DNA of 64,000 nucleotides. Origin: Nocardia mikamii NBRC 108933. GTDB lineage: Bacteria > Actinomycetota > Actinomycetes > Mycobacteriales > Mycobacteriaceae. Positions 8,648 through 17,845 of this stretch are shown here, piece by piece. The DNA lies in contig NZ_BDCM01000003.1 in the NCBI RefSeq assembly GCF_001613505.1, positions 620,001-684,000 of the forward strand, written 5' to 3'. Within the stretch, counting starts at the first letter, position 1. Every line of letters starts with the position of its first letter. The notes beneath the pieces were generated by a model, which ran no database searches, was not told the origin of the DNA, and saw only the letters and a program-made list of their open reading frames with translations. The position numbers and the translations under genes are program-made.

Positions 8648-9522
8648 GCGCCACCACCCTGCCCGTCGACGCGCCGGTTCCGGCCACCGCTGCTCCCGCC
8701 GCCGTCGCCGAGCGCGGCACCACCGCGGGCGTGCCCCCGGCGCGGCTGTGGACGTCGCGGCTGATGCGGGTGGCGTCGATCGCCGTCGCGCTCGTCGCCT
8801 GGCAGTTGCTGACCGCCAACCACATTCGGCTGTGGGTGCGTTTCGATACGCTGCCGACCGTCACCCAGATCGTGCACACCCTGCGGCTGCAGTTGCAGAC
8901 CGACACCTATTGGCTGGACCTCGGGCAGTCGTTGATCCGCATTCTCAGCGGGTTCGGCCTGGCCGCGGTGATCGGCGTCGCGACCGGAGTGGCGCTGGGA
9001 CGTTCCCGCTGGTTCGCCGATATCTTCGGACCGCTGACCGAGCTGGCCCGACCGATTCCGGCGATCGCGATCGTGCCGGTGGCGATTCTGCTGTTTCCCA
9101 CCGACGAGGCCGGCATCGTCTTCATCACCTTCCTCGCCGCCTATTTCCCGATCATGGTGAGCACGCGCCACGCGGTGCGGGCGCTGCCGACCATCTGGGA
9201 GGAATCGGTGCGCACGCTGGGCGGCAGCCGCTGGGACGTCCTGGTGCGGGTGGTGTTGCCCGGTAGCCTGCCGGGCGTGTTCAGCGGCCTGTCGGTCGGG
9301 ATCGGCGTGGCCTGGATCTGTGTGGTCTCGGCCGAGATGATCTCGGGACGGCTCGGCGTCGGCTATCGCACCTGGCAGGCGTACACCATCGTCGACTATC
9401 CCGGCGTGTTCGTCGGCATCATCACCATCGGCGTGCTCGGCTTCGCCACCTCGGCGGCCATCGAACTGTTGGGACGGCGCGCCACTCGCTGGCTGCCGCG
9501 GGCGCAGGAGGTTTCGAAATGA
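8644..9522 (+). CDS. ABC transporter permease, SsuC/TauC type
   Basis: 292 residues with about six membrane segments after a cytoplasmic Ala/Pro-rich tail of some 35 residues. The coupling loop EESVRTLGGSRWDVLVRVVLPGSLPGVFSGL matches the EAA motif of BPD_transp_1 permeases for sulfonate, taurine and nitrate. It overlaps both neighbours by ATGA junctions, so it is made with the binding protein and ATPase. Confidence 0.85.
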   Translation: MSATTLPVDAPVPATAAPAAVAERGTTAGVPPARLWTSRLMRVASIAVALVAWQLLTANHIRLWVRFDTLPTVTQIVHTLRLQLQTDTYWLDLGQSLIRILSGFGLAAVIGVATGVALGRSRWFADIFGPLTELARPIPAIAIVPVAILLFPTDEAGIVFITFLAAYFPIMVSTRHAVRALPTIWEESVRTLGGSRWDVLVRVVLPGSLPGVFSGLSVGIGVAWICVVSAEMISGRLGVGYRTWQAYTIVDYPGVFVGIITIGVLGFATSAAIELLGRRATRWLPRAQEVSK

Positions 9523-10274
9523 CCGGCACCGCGATGAGTCTGCGACTCGACAAGGTCGAACTGCGCTACGGTGGCGCTCCCGTGCTGGACGAGCTGACAC
9601 TCGATATCCGCGCGGGCGAGATCCTGGTGCTGACCGGGCCGTCGGGATGTGGGAAGTCCACGGTGCTGCGCGCACTGGCCGGTCTGCTGCCGCCCCGCTC
9701 GGGGCAGGCACTCGCGGACGGTGACCAGATCACCGGTCCCTCGCGCGATCGGGCGATGGTGTTCCAGGACAACGCGCTGTTGCCTTGGCGCACAGTCCGT
9801 TCCAATATCGACCTGGCGCTGAGGTTGCGCGGCGTGCCGCGGGCCGGTCGCGCGGCACAGGCCGAGCGCTGGATCGAGGAGGTCGGGCTCACCGGCTTCG
9901 GCGACTACCTGCCCAAAAGCCTGTCCGGCGGTATGCGCCAGCGTGTCCAACTCGCCCGCGGTCTGGCGGGCGCGCCGCGGGCGGTGCTGATGGACGAGCC
10001 GTTCGGCGCCCTCGACACACCGACTCGGATCACCATGCAGCGCTTGCTGATCCAGACCTGGCAGACACATCCGACCACGGTCGTGTTCGTCACCCACGAT
10101 GTGGACGAGGCATTGACCCTCGGCGACCGAGTCGCGGTCCTCGGCGGAACCGACCGGGCGCTGCGATCGCTGCTGACGGTGCCGAATCCGCGCGTCAAAG
10201 ACGTCGACCGCAGTGCCGAGCGCGCCGAAATCCTTGCTGCCCTGGACCATTCGTCCCACCCGGCCGCCGCCTGA
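9519..10274 (+). CDS. ABC transporter ATP-binding protein, SsuB/TauB type
   Basis: 251 residues. Walker A GPSGCGKST is near 46-54, with the Q-loop in VFQDNALLPW. The signature is LSGGMRQRVQLARGL, Walker B is AVLMDEPFGALD, and the switch His is in FVTHDVDEAL, so all catalytic elements are intact. It overlaps the permease gene by four bases. It energises uptake by the 7220-10274 transporter. The final 25 residues end in a variable tail. Confidence 0.9.
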   Translation: MTGTAMSLRLDKVELRYGGAPVLDELTLDIRAGEILVLTGPSGCGKSTVLRALAGLLPPRSGQALADGDQITGPSRDRAMVFQDNALLPWRTVRSNIDLALRLRGVPRAGRAAQAERWIEEVGLTGFGDYLPKSLSGGMRQRVQLARGLAGAPRAVLMDEPFGALDTPTRITMQRLLIQTWQTHPTTVVFVTHDVDEALTLGDRVAVLGGTDRALRSLLTVPNPRVKDVDRSAERAEILAALDHSSHPAAA

Positions 10275-10389
10275 GCCCGTCGCCCGAACGAGGCACCACC
10301 TGGGCGCCCCGGCCACGGCGGCGCCGTTCCGGCCGCCTGGCACCGGCGTGCGTCGCCGCCCCGACCATTCACCTCTGTGGAGTGTGCTG

Positions 10390-13092
10390 ATGAAGATTCC
10401 CGAGCTGTCCGAAACCGTGCGGCTGGACTGCGATGTGCTGGTGATCGGCGGCGGAACCGCCGGTACCATGGCCGCGCTCACCGCCGCGGAGAACGGCGCG
10501 AACGTACTGCTGCTGGAGAAGGCGCACGTGCGGCACTCCGGCGCACTGGCCATGGGTATGGACGGCGTGAACAACGCCGTCATCCCGGGTAAGGCTGAGC
10601 CGGAGGACTACGTCGCCGAGATCACCCGCGCGAACGACGGAATCGTCAACCAGCGCACGGTGTATCAGACCGCGACCCGCGGATTCGCCATGGTGCAGCG
10701 ACTGGAACGCTACGGCGTGAAATTCGAGAAGGACGCCTACGGCGAGTACGCGGTGCGCCGCGTGCACCGCTCGGGCTCCTATGTGCTGCCGATGCCGGAG
10801 GGCAAGGACGTCAAGAAGGCGCTCTACCGCGTCCTGCGGCAACGCAAGATGCGGGAACGGATCCGGATCGAGAACCGGCTCATGCCGGTGCGGGTCCTCA
10901 CCGACAACGGACGCGCGGTCGGAGCCGCCGCGCTGAACACCCGGACCGGGGAGTTCGTGGCGGTCGGCGCGAAGGCGGTGATCCTGGCGACCGGCCCGTG
11001 CGGGCGACTGGGTCTGCCGGCATCGGGATATCTGTACGGCACGTACGAGAATCCGACCAATGCCGGCGACGGGTACGCGATGGCGTATCACGCCGGCGCG
11101 GAGTTGTCCGGCATCGAATGCTTCCAGATCAATCCGCTGATCAAGGACTACAACGGACCGGCCTGCGCTTATGTCGCCAACCCGTTCGGCGGTTATCAGG
11201 TGAACGCCGCCGGTGAGCGCTTCGTCGACTCGGACTACTGGTCCGGGCAGATGATGGCCGAGGTGAAGCGGGAGATCGAGTCCGCGCGCGGGCCCATCTA
11301 TCTGAAGGTCTCGCATCTGCCCGAGGAGACACTCGACGCGCTCGAGGGCATCCTGCACACCACCGAGCGGCCGACCCGGGGTACCTTCCACGCCAACCGT
11401 GGCCACGACTACCGCACTCACGACATCGAGATGCACATCTCCGAAATCGGTTTGTGCAGTGGGCATTCCGCGTCCGGCGTCTGGGTGGACGAACATGCGC
11501 GCACCACGGTGCCGGGACTGTACGCGGCGGGCGATCTGGCGTGCGTACCGCACAACTACATGATCGGCGCGTTCGTCTACGGGGACCTGGCGGGCGAGCA
11601 CGCGTCGTCGACTCTCACGGAAGTCGCTGCGCCGCAATCACTTCCCTCCGACCAGCTGACCGCGGCGCACGAACTGATCTACCGTCCGCTGCGCCATCCC
11701 GACGGCCCGCCGCAGCAGCAGGTCGAATACAAGTTGCGTCGTTTCGTCAACGACTATGTGGCTCCGCCGAAGACGCAGACCAAACTGTCGCTGGCGGTGG
11801 AGACCTTCGAGCGCATGCGGCAGGAGATCGCCGAAATGGGCGCGGACACCCCGCACCAACTCATGCGCTGCGCCGAGGTCGACTTCATCCGCGACTGCGC
11901 CGAGATGGCGGCGCGCTCCTCACTCACCCGCACCGAATCCCGCTGGGGTCTGTACCACGACCGCGCCGACCTGCCCGAACGCAACGACGAGGACTGGCGC
12001 TACCACCTGAACCTGCGCAAGGGCGCCGACGGCGAGATGGAATTCCTGAAGCGCCCGGTCGCGCCGTATTTCGTCCCGGTACCGGAATGGGAGGATCTGC
12101 CGCGCGCCGACCTCGAGCCGGTCGCGGTGACACAGCCGGAACTGATCGCCGGCCCACCCCGGACGGCAGGCGCGGCCACCGGCGCCGCGCCCCGGCCGGG
12201 CATCACGATCCCCGCTGCCGCGGACGACTCCGCCGCACCCCGGATCGCGATTCTGCTCAGCCTGGACGGCCCGACGGTCGCCGAACTCCGGGACTACCTG
12301 GACGACACCGACCCGCGGGTGCGAGCCACGGCCCTGTCGGTGTTGACCGAGGGCACTCCCGACGGATTCGCCGACTCCCTGATCGCCGCACTCGGCGACG
12401 ACGACGCGGCGGTGCGCGCGGCCGCCGTCTCCGGCCTGCGTGAGCTGATCGAAATCCTGCCGCCCGCAGAGCAATTGACCGCACACGCGGGGTCGCCCGA
12501 TCCGCTCGTGCGAGCCGCGGTAGTGGACCTGCTGCGCGCGCAGCGCCGCGGCTCGGCGGACCTGTTCGGCAAGGCTGTGGTGGACAGCGACCACCGCGTG
12601 CGCATCGAAGGGGTGCGCGCACTGGTCTCCCTCGACGACTGGACGGCACTCACCGCCGCGGCATTCGACGAGAACCGGGAGGTGCGGGTGGCTGTCGCTC
12701 GCGGCCTGGCCGAGGTCGGCGCCGGCGGCGCCGACACCGTCCGCGCCCTGGTCGGCGACCGCGATCCGCTCGTCCGCGCGGCCGCCCTGGCCGCGCTGGC
12801 CCGGCTCGGTGATTCGTCCGACGCGACGATTCTGGCTGCCGCGCTGAAGGATTCGGCCTGGCAGGTGCGCGAGGGCGGTGCCCGCGGCTGGGCGGGACTG
12901 GGCCCCGAATCCGCGGCCGCCGCGCTGGAATCGTCCCTGACCGACCCCCACCCGGACGTCCGCAAAGCCTCCGTCCTGACGCTCTCCCACTGGCCCGACC
13001 ATGCGGCCGTCCGAGCCGCCCTACAGGTCGTACTCGCCGACACCGACGCCGACGTCCGCGCCTACGCCCGCCGCACCCTGGAGGCGGCCTGA
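10390..13092 (+). CDS. AprA/FrdA-like FAD oxidoreductase fused to HEAT-like repeats
   Basis: 900 residues. The N-terminal 590 or so form a flavoprotein of the succinate dehydrogenase/fumarate reductase/APS reductase superfamily. The FAD motif is DVLVIGGGTAGTMAALTAAENG at 15-36, then HSGALAMGMDGVNN near 49-62, like the AprA RSGAVAQGLSAIN segment. The second FAD motif is TVPGLYAAGDLACVPHN. From about 605 to the end are alanine-rich helical repeats with DPLVRAAAL and DREVRVAVA-type units, read as HEAT-like. The ATG has GTGGAG eight bases upstream. With the operon's AprB-like ferredoxin it may form an AprBA-like complex. Calling it fumarate reductase would be unsafe, since no sdh/frd partner genes are present. 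Confidence 0.75.
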   Translation: MKIPELSETVRLDCDVLVIGGGTAGTMAALTAAENGANVLLLEKAHVRHSGALAMGMDGVNNAVIPGKAEPEDYVAEITRANDGIVNQRTVYQTATRGFAMVQRLERYGVKFEKDAYGEYAVRRVHRSGSYVLPMPEGKDVKKALYRVLRQRKMRERIRIENRLMPVRVLTDNGRAVGAAALNTRTGEFVAVGAKAVILATGPCGRLGLPASGYLYGTYENPTNAGDGYAMAYHAGAELSGIECFQINPLIKDYNGPACAYVANPFGGYQVNAAGERFVDSDYWSGQMMAEVKREIESARGPIYLKVSHLPEETLDALEGILHTTERPTRGTFHANRGHDYRTHDIEMHISEIGLCSGHSASGVWVDEHARTTVPGLYAAGDLACVPHNYMIGAFVYGDLAGEHASSTLTEVAAPQSLPSDQLTAAHELIYRPLRHPDGPPQQQVEYKLRRFVNDYVAPPKTQTKLSLAVETFERMRQEIAEMGADTPHQLMRCAEVDFIRDCAEMAARSSLTRTESRWGLYHDRADLPERNDEDWRYHLNLRKGADGEMEFLKRPVAPYFVPVPEWEDLPRADLEPVAVTQPELIAGPPRTAGAATGAAPRPGITIPAAADDSAAPRIAILLSLDGPTVAELRDYLDDTDPRVRATALSVLTEGTPDGFADSLIAALGDDDAAVRAAAVSGLRELIEILPPAEQLTAHAGSPDPLVRAAVVDLLRAQRRGSADLFGKAVVDSDHRVRIEGVRALVSLDDWTALTAAAFDENREVRVAVARGLAEVGAGGADTVRALVGDRDPLVRAAALAALARLGDSSDATILAAALKDSAWQVREGGARGWAGLGPESAAAALESSLTDPHPDVRKASVLTLSHWPDHAAVRAALQVVLADTDADVRAYARRTLEAA

Positions 13093-13118
13093 GGTAACGA
13101 GGACGATGATTCGCCGCG

Positions 13119-14336
13119 CTACCGGCCGCGAACGCGACGGATGCCCGCGGCGAATTCGTCCAGCGCAGCAAGTATCTCGTCGGCCTGCCAGACTCGGTTT
13201 CGGGCTTGCCGAGTTACCTCACGAAGTACGCCGGCCTCGACCAGACGGTCGATGGCCCGATGCGCGGCCACGCCACTGATATCGAAGGTCCGGATCAGGT
13301 AGGCCGTCGTGACGATGGGCTGAGCAACGAGAGAATCGATCACCGCCCATACCACCGAATCGGCACGGGCGGTGGTGATCGCTCGATATCGAGCTCGAAC
13401 GGATCGCAGTTGTTCCACCAGTGTGCGGCCATCGCCTATCGCGAAGAACGTCGCGTCGACGAACTGCCGGACGATCGGCTGGATGTCCCCGGCTCGGAAC
13501 CTATCCAGTGCATCGAAGTAAGCGGAGGTATTCACCAGCAGCCCCGCCGAGATCGGAACCGTCACATGGCGAGTGAGTCCCCTGCCGCCCAGCATGGCAT
13601 GGACGAGAGCGCGCCCGGTACGACCGTTGCCGTCGGTGAACGGGTGAATCGTCTCGAACTGAGCATGCGCAAGGGCTGCGTGCACAAGTGCCGGAATGTC
13701 TTCGCGCTGGACGAATCGGATCAGATCGTCCATCGCCACAACCACGCGGTCGTGATGCGGCGGTACGAAATCGGCGCGATGCGGTCCGAGATTCGCACCC
13801 CCGATCCACACCTGCTCGGTGCGCCAACGTCCGGCATGGTCCGGATCCGTCGCGGACATCAGCGCCCGATGCATCGACAACAGCGCCTCGGCGTGGACTT
13901 CACGGCCGAGCTCGAGCGCGGCTTCCATAGCCCGTACGTTCGCTGCGACGATGTGCGCATTGCGGTTGGCGTGCTCACCGAGCTCAGCCAGTGCGAGCTG
14001 GCGGGCGCCGGCGGTGAGATTCTCGATTTGGGACGAGGCCGCGCTTTCGGTCCGCAACAGGATCGCGCTCATCGGCCCGAGTTCGCAGTCTCCACCGAGC
14101 TCAGCGGAAACATGTGCGTCGAAGCGGGCCAATTCGGCGGCCGCTTCTTCGGCCTCGGCCAACAGTTCCACCGGCAGCCCGACCGGCAACGCCGCGATGG
14201 CCGGCACCACCGCAGCCGAATACGGGCCGGCATGTCGGCGCAGCTGTGTCCGCGAGGCCGCCACGTCCTGGACGGCCCATGGGCGTTGTTCGTACGTAAC
14301 GGGTGGCCACGACGTACTCGCGGGAACGTCAACCAT
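13119..14336 (-). CDS. Fic-domain protein (probable AMPylator) with C-terminal winged helix
   Basis: 405 residues. The full Fic motif HPFTDGNGRTGR is at 231-242, so transfer of AMP or a related nucleotide onto a hydroxyl side chain is expected. SSQIEN at 101-106 fits the class II autoinhibitory motif (S/TxxxE(G/N)) that places a Glu in the ATP site. Residues 339-380 look like a winged helix (TTAYLIRTFDISGVAAHRAIDRLVEAGVL). A perfect 13-bp inverted repeat lies eight bases before the start, which suggests autoregulation. No antitoxin partner gene is adjacent. The target protein is unknown. Confidence 0.85.
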   Translation of the reverse strand: MVDVPASTSWPPVTYEQRPWAVQDVAASRTQLRRHAGPYSAAVVPAIAALPVGLPVELLAEAEEAAAELARFDAHVSAELGGDCELGPMSAILLRTESAASSQIENLTAGARQLALAELGEHANRNAHIVAANVRAMEAALELGREVHAEALLSMHRALMSATDPDHAGRWRTEQVWIGGANLGPHRADFVPPHHDRVVVAMDDLIRFVQREDIPALVHAALAHAQFETIHPFTDGNGRTGRALVHAMLGGRGLTRHVTVPISAGLLVNTSAYFDALDRFRAGDIQPIVRQFVDATFFAIGDGRTLVEQLRSVRARYRAITTARADSVVWAVIDSLVAQPIVTTAYLIRTFDISGVAAHRAIDRLVEAGVLREVTRQARNRVWQADEILAALDEFAAGIRRVRGR

Positions 14337-14344
14337 GCCGCCAT

Positions 14345-14378
14345 CTTACTTAACCTTGATGACTTAAGGTTAAGTAAG
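14345..14378. promoter_or_regulatory. 13-bp perfect inverted repeat at the fic promoter
   Basis: CTTACTTAACCTT (14345-14357) and AAGGTTAAGTAAG (14366-14378) are exact complements around an eight-base spacer. The site is AT-rich in GC-rich DNA and starts eight bases upstream of the fic ATG. A terminator is unlikely, because it lies at a 5' end and has no T-run. The best candidate ligand is the winged helix of the Fic protein itself. Confidence 0.7.
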
Positions 14379-14505
14379 AGCTAGTCCAAGTGAACGCTGG
14401 ATCCGGCTTGCGATGCTCGGCGAGTACGGGGCCGCCTTCATCACCTCCTCAGAAATCGGGTCTACGCTCTGCGCAACTGTCGGTCGATTCAGCAAAGGAA
14501 CACGG

Positions 14506-15729
14506 ATGACCCGGATCGCGAGGAATCTTCGGCGCGCCGCCGCAACGCTGGTCGCGACGTCGGTCGGGGTCGGTGCGGCGTCGACGGCGTTCACCGCGAG
14601 CGCGGCGCCGCTGCCGACGTTCCCGATCGGCGCACCCGAATACACCGTGGAGGTGAATACTCCGGCCGCCGCGCCCGGCTACATCTACTACAGCAACGGT
14701 GTCAGCGCGGCGGCGCTGGTGCCCGGGGCGGGTGAGGCGTTATCGGACGTTCCGGCGACCGCGCCGGCGAATATCGTCGTGGACAAGGCCGGGCGCGAGG
14801 TCTGGCGCTACACCCCTCCCGCCGGGCAGGACGTCTCCAATTTCCGCACCCAGACGTATCAGGGCAAGCGGGTGCTGACGTGGTGGCAGGGCGGGACCGT
14901 CGGCGGGCACGGTTCGGGCGCCGACTACATCGTCGACGAACACGGCAACGTCATCGAAACCCTCGACGCCGGAGGCGTTCCCAGCGACGTGCACGAATTC
15001 CGCCTGACCCCCGACGGCCGCGCGTTGATCACGTCGTACCAGGAGGTGGACGCCGATCTGTCCGCGATCGGCGGCCCGAAGGACGGCAAAATGTACGACA
15101 CCGTCGCCACGGTGGTCGACGTGGCGACCAAGCGAGTGTTGTTGCGCTGGAGCGCCGCCGAGCACGTCCCGCTCACCGACACCACCACGCCCGGCAAACT
15201 CCCCGGCAGCGATACCTACGACCCGTACCACATGAATTCGATCGCGCTGGACCCCGCCGGCAATCTGGTGATCTCGATGCGCGACACGTCCACCATCTAC
15301 GACGTGGACGTCCACAGCGGTGCCATCAACTGGCAACTCGGTGGATTGCACTCGACTTTCGCTCTCGGCCCCGGCGTCGAATTCGCCTTTCAACACGATG
15401 CGGAGTTCGCCGACCCCAGCACCCTGCGCCTGTTCAACAACAACTCCAGCGGCTTCCAAACGCTGGGTGTGTCGAGTGTGCAGTGGATCCACCTGGATCT
15501 CGACAACCACCGAGCCACGTTGGTACGCAACCAAACCCACCCCGACGGCCTGACCGCCTTCGCCATGGGCGACGCCCAGCCGCTGCCCAACGGCAACACC
15601 CTGGTGGGCTGGGGAATGGCACCGCACATCTCGGAATTCGCGCCGACAGGCGAGATGGTCTACGACGCCCGCCTGCCCCTGGGAACCTATCGCGCCTTCC
15701 CCGGCGATTGGGCCCCGACGCCGAATTGA
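14506..15729 (+). CDS. Secreted arylsulfotransferase-like (ASST family) protein
   Basis: 407 residues from the ATG at 14506, which has AAAGGAA at 14494-14500. The signal peptide runs to about residue 29 (TASAAP). The body is a beta-propeller with repeated DxxGxxxW blades (VVDKAGREVWRY, DVDVHSGAINWQLGG, FAPTGEMVYDARL). It includes DVHEFRLTPDGRALI, QHDAEF and RLFNNNSSG segments typical of the arylsulfotransferase family. Classical ASST moves sulfate between phenols through a sulfated His; which His would serve here is not certain. The location near organosulfur genes is suggestive only. Confidence 0.7.
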   Translation: MTRIARNLRRAAATLVATSVGVGAASTAFTASAAPLPTFPIGAPEYTVEVNTPAAAPGYIYYSNGVSAAALVPGAGEALSDVPATAPANIVVDKAGREVWRYTPPAGQDVSNFRTQTYQGKRVLTWWQGGTVGGHGSGADYIVDEHGNVIETLDAGGVPSDVHEFRLTPDGRALITSYQEVDADLSAIGGPKDGKMYDTVATVVDVATKRVLLRWSAAEHVPLTDTTTPGKLPGSDTYDPYHMNSIALDPAGNLVISMRDTSTIYDVDVHSGAINWQLGGLHSTFALGPGVEFAFQHDAEFADPSTLRLFNNNSSGFQTLGVSSVQWIHLDLDNHRATLVRNQTHPDGLTAFAMGDAQPLPNGNTLVGWGMAPHISEFAPTGEMVYDARLPLGTYRAFPGDWAPTPN

Positions 15730-15802
15730 GAGCTCGGCCCGAATCCGCAATTCATGTCCGGGGAGTTCTCATGCCCTGGCCGCTCCCGCGCTCGCGCCTG
15801 GT

Positions 15803-16702
15803 TCAGGAGCAGTCCCAGTGATGTTCCACAGGTCGGTCCGGGCACGTGGAGCACTGGAAGATATAGACCCCGCCGGCATCACCGATCATCACATTCGCCG
15901 GATTGTGTGCTGCACGATTGCCGGCAGGATCCCTCCTCTCCTGTCCTGTCTCGCTGTCGCGGTCCTCGGCCGGGAGCCAGCTTCGCCAGGACTCGCCGTC
16001 GTACTCCCAACTGCTCACTGTCAGCAAGTGCTCCATCGTCTGCCCGCAACCCGGGCACTCCGGCCACCAGGGCTCCTGGGTCCAGCCCGGGAACCCGCCG
16101 AGCTTGGTTCCCGGCGCGTCAGCCAGGTGGTAGTGGTACATCCAGCCGGTACGAGCCTCCATGGCCTCCATGCGTTCCCGCAGTGCATCGCGCAGATCAT
16201 CCGGCATGTCCCAGCTCGGATACTCGGTCACCGGCTCGGGATGAAGGACGCAGGGGTCCGGGATGCTGTCCTCCGGTGCGGTGCTCACGGTCGGCGGTGT
16301 CGCTTCGAGAATCCATTCGATCGACTCCGCACTGCGCCAATACACCCGCGGTGTCGGCGCGGTACACCCGTCGACGATGAACGGGCACCAGAGCACCTGA
16401 AGCAGGTCACATCCATCGGGGAAGACAAGCTGTGGCACGTCCCGCCGGTAGATCTGGGCAACGCTGACCAACGGCACGGGCCCATCCGTCGCCGGCCGGT
16501 CCCAGCCCTGCGGGTGGCTGGTGCATGGGCAGGAAGGCCACGGCTCGTCGGCCGGCCACATCAGCGGCCCGCCGACCGAGCTCTCACCCGGGAACGGGGT
16601 ACCGGCGCGGGGGTGGAGACGTATCGCCGTACGACGCAGAGGCACCAGCTCCGGGAAGAGCCCCTCCACATCCACGGGCCGGAGCGGTGTCGTGCGAGCC
16701 AT
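15803..16702 (-). CDS. DUF1963-like protein of unknown function
   Basis: 299 residues from the ATG at 16702, supported by GGAG seven bases upstream. Soluble, Trp- and Pro-rich, with Cys pairs CPGCGQ and CSTCPDRP toward the C-terminus that look able to bind a metal. The opening GLFPELVPLRRTAIRLHPRAG and GGPLMWPADEPWP resemble the DUF1963/YwqG group found in many soil bacteria. Divergent from the SDR gene at 16988. No function is assigned. Confidence 0.6.
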   Translation of the reverse strand: MARTTPLRPVDVEGLFPELVPLRRTAIRLHPRAGTPFPGESSVGGPLMWPADEPWPSCPCTSHPQGWDRPATDGPVPLVSVAQIYRRDVPQLVFPDGCDLLQVLWCPFIVDGCTAPTPRVYWRSAESIEWILEATPPTVSTAPEDSIPDPCVLHPEPVTEYPSWDMPDDLRDALRERMEAMEARTGWMYHYHLADAPGTKLGGFPGWTQEPWWPECPGCGQTMEHLLTVSSWEYDGESWRSWLPAEDRDSETGQERRDPAGNRAAHNPANVMIGDAGGVYIFQCSTCPDRPVEHHWDCS

Positions 16703-16953
16703 CGTCGTCTCCATCGTGCGTTGATGCTGTTGCGGAAAGACCGTAACGCCTTCCGGTGACAAGGATTCCGCTCCGCAAGGAAGCCGGATCAACCCCCGCA
16801 TGCCGCAGTACATCATCCGGAATCTGCGTACACGGATCCCAGAGCTTCGCTCCCGCGGCGCTTGTCGGAGAACCCTTCCGGACCAGGTCACCGCGCGCGG
16901 TAGTCGAAAATACCCCTAGGGTGCCTGGTGCCGCGACGGAAAACCTCTATTGT

Positions 16954-16967
16954 GAACATCGGTGTTC
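16954..16967. promoter_or_regulatory. Small dyad upstream of the SDR gene
   Basis: GAACA-TCGG-TGTTC lies 21 bases before the SDR start codon, near where the transcript should begin. It may be an operator. The remaining 285-base divergent gap shows no other recognisable feature. Confidence 0.3.
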
Positions 16968-16987
16968 GTAAATAAGGGGAGACCACG

Positions 16988-17845
16988 ATGAAAGATCTGT
17001 CCGGCCGGAAGTGCCTGATCACCGGCGCGGCCAGCGGGATCGGCCGGGCTACCGCGGCCGCTGCCGCCGCGGCGGGCATGCGGCTGGTGCTGACCGATAT
17101 CCACGCCGACGGCCTGGCCGAGACGGCGGAGCGAATTCGCGCCGGCGGGGGCGAGGTGCTGGAGACGCAAGTGCTCGATGTCTCCGATTACGAGGCGGTG
17201 ACCACATGGGCGAAACGGGTGCACGAGGAGTACGGCAGCCTCGACGTGGTCATGAATATCGCCGGCATCGCCACCTGGGGCACGGTCGAGAACCTCGAGC
17301 ACCGGCACTGGAAGTCGATGGTCGATGTGAATCTGATGGGCCCGATCCACATCATCGAGAACTTCGTGCCGCCGATGGTGGCCGCGGGGCGCGGGGGGCA
17401 CCTGGTCAACGTCTCCTCGGCCGCGGGACTGCTCGCACTGCCGTGGCATGCCGCCTACAGCGCCGCGAAATTCGGGCTGCGCGGAGTGTCGGAGGTGCTG
17501 CGATTCGACCTGGAGCGCCACGACATCGGCGTGAGCCTGGTGGTGCCGGGCGCGGTGCGCACGCCACTGGTGGGCACCGTGCAGATCGTCGGGGTGGATC
17601 GCGACGATCCACGGGTGCGGCGGATGGTGAAACTGTTCGAGGGACACGCGGTTTCACCGGAAAAGGTCGCCGACCGAATCATCGCAGGCGTCCGGCACAA
17701 CCGCTTCCTGGTGCACACCTCGCCCGATATCCGCATCGGGTATTGGTTCGCCCGCAAGTTCGCGTGGCCGTACGAGATGGTGGCGCGAATTGCCAACCGC
17801 GAGTTCAGCAAACTGCTGCCGGCGCCGGCGCCCGGCACTCAGTAG
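16988..17845 (+). CDS. Short-chain dehydrogenase/reductase
   Basis: 285 residues with a Rossmann fold. The cofactor motif TGAASGIGRA is near 12-21, NIAGIATWG is the NAG-type motif, the catalytic Ser lies in VNVSSAAG, and YSAAK is the catalytic Tyr/Lys pair. The C-terminal 60 residues, including RIGYWFARKFAWPYEMVARI, are longer than a minimal SDR and probably membrane-associated. AAGGGGAG precedes the ATG. The substrate is unknown; its end overlaps the convergent gene by seven bases. Confidence 0.85.
   Translation: MKDLSGRKCLITGAASGIGRATAAAAAAAGMRLVLTDIHADGLAETAERIRAGGGEVLETQVLDVSDYEAVTTWAKRVHEEYGSLDVVMNIAGIATWGTVENLEHRHWKSMVDVNLMGPIHIIENFVPPMVAAGRGGHLVNVSSAAGLLALPWHAAYSAAKFGLRGVSEVLRFDLERHDIGVSLVVPGAVRTPLVGTVQIVGVDRDDPRVRRMVKLFEGHAVSPEKVADRIIAGVRHNRFLVHTSPDIRIGYWFARKFAWPYEMVARIANREFSKLLPAPAPGTQ

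Noticed and set aside
10390..13092. Annotating the flavoprotein simply as fumarate reductase/succinate dehydrogenase
   Set aside because: No membrane-anchor or iron-sulfur Sdh/Frd subunits are present, and the FAD-domain features and ferredoxin partner resemble AprA/AprB more.
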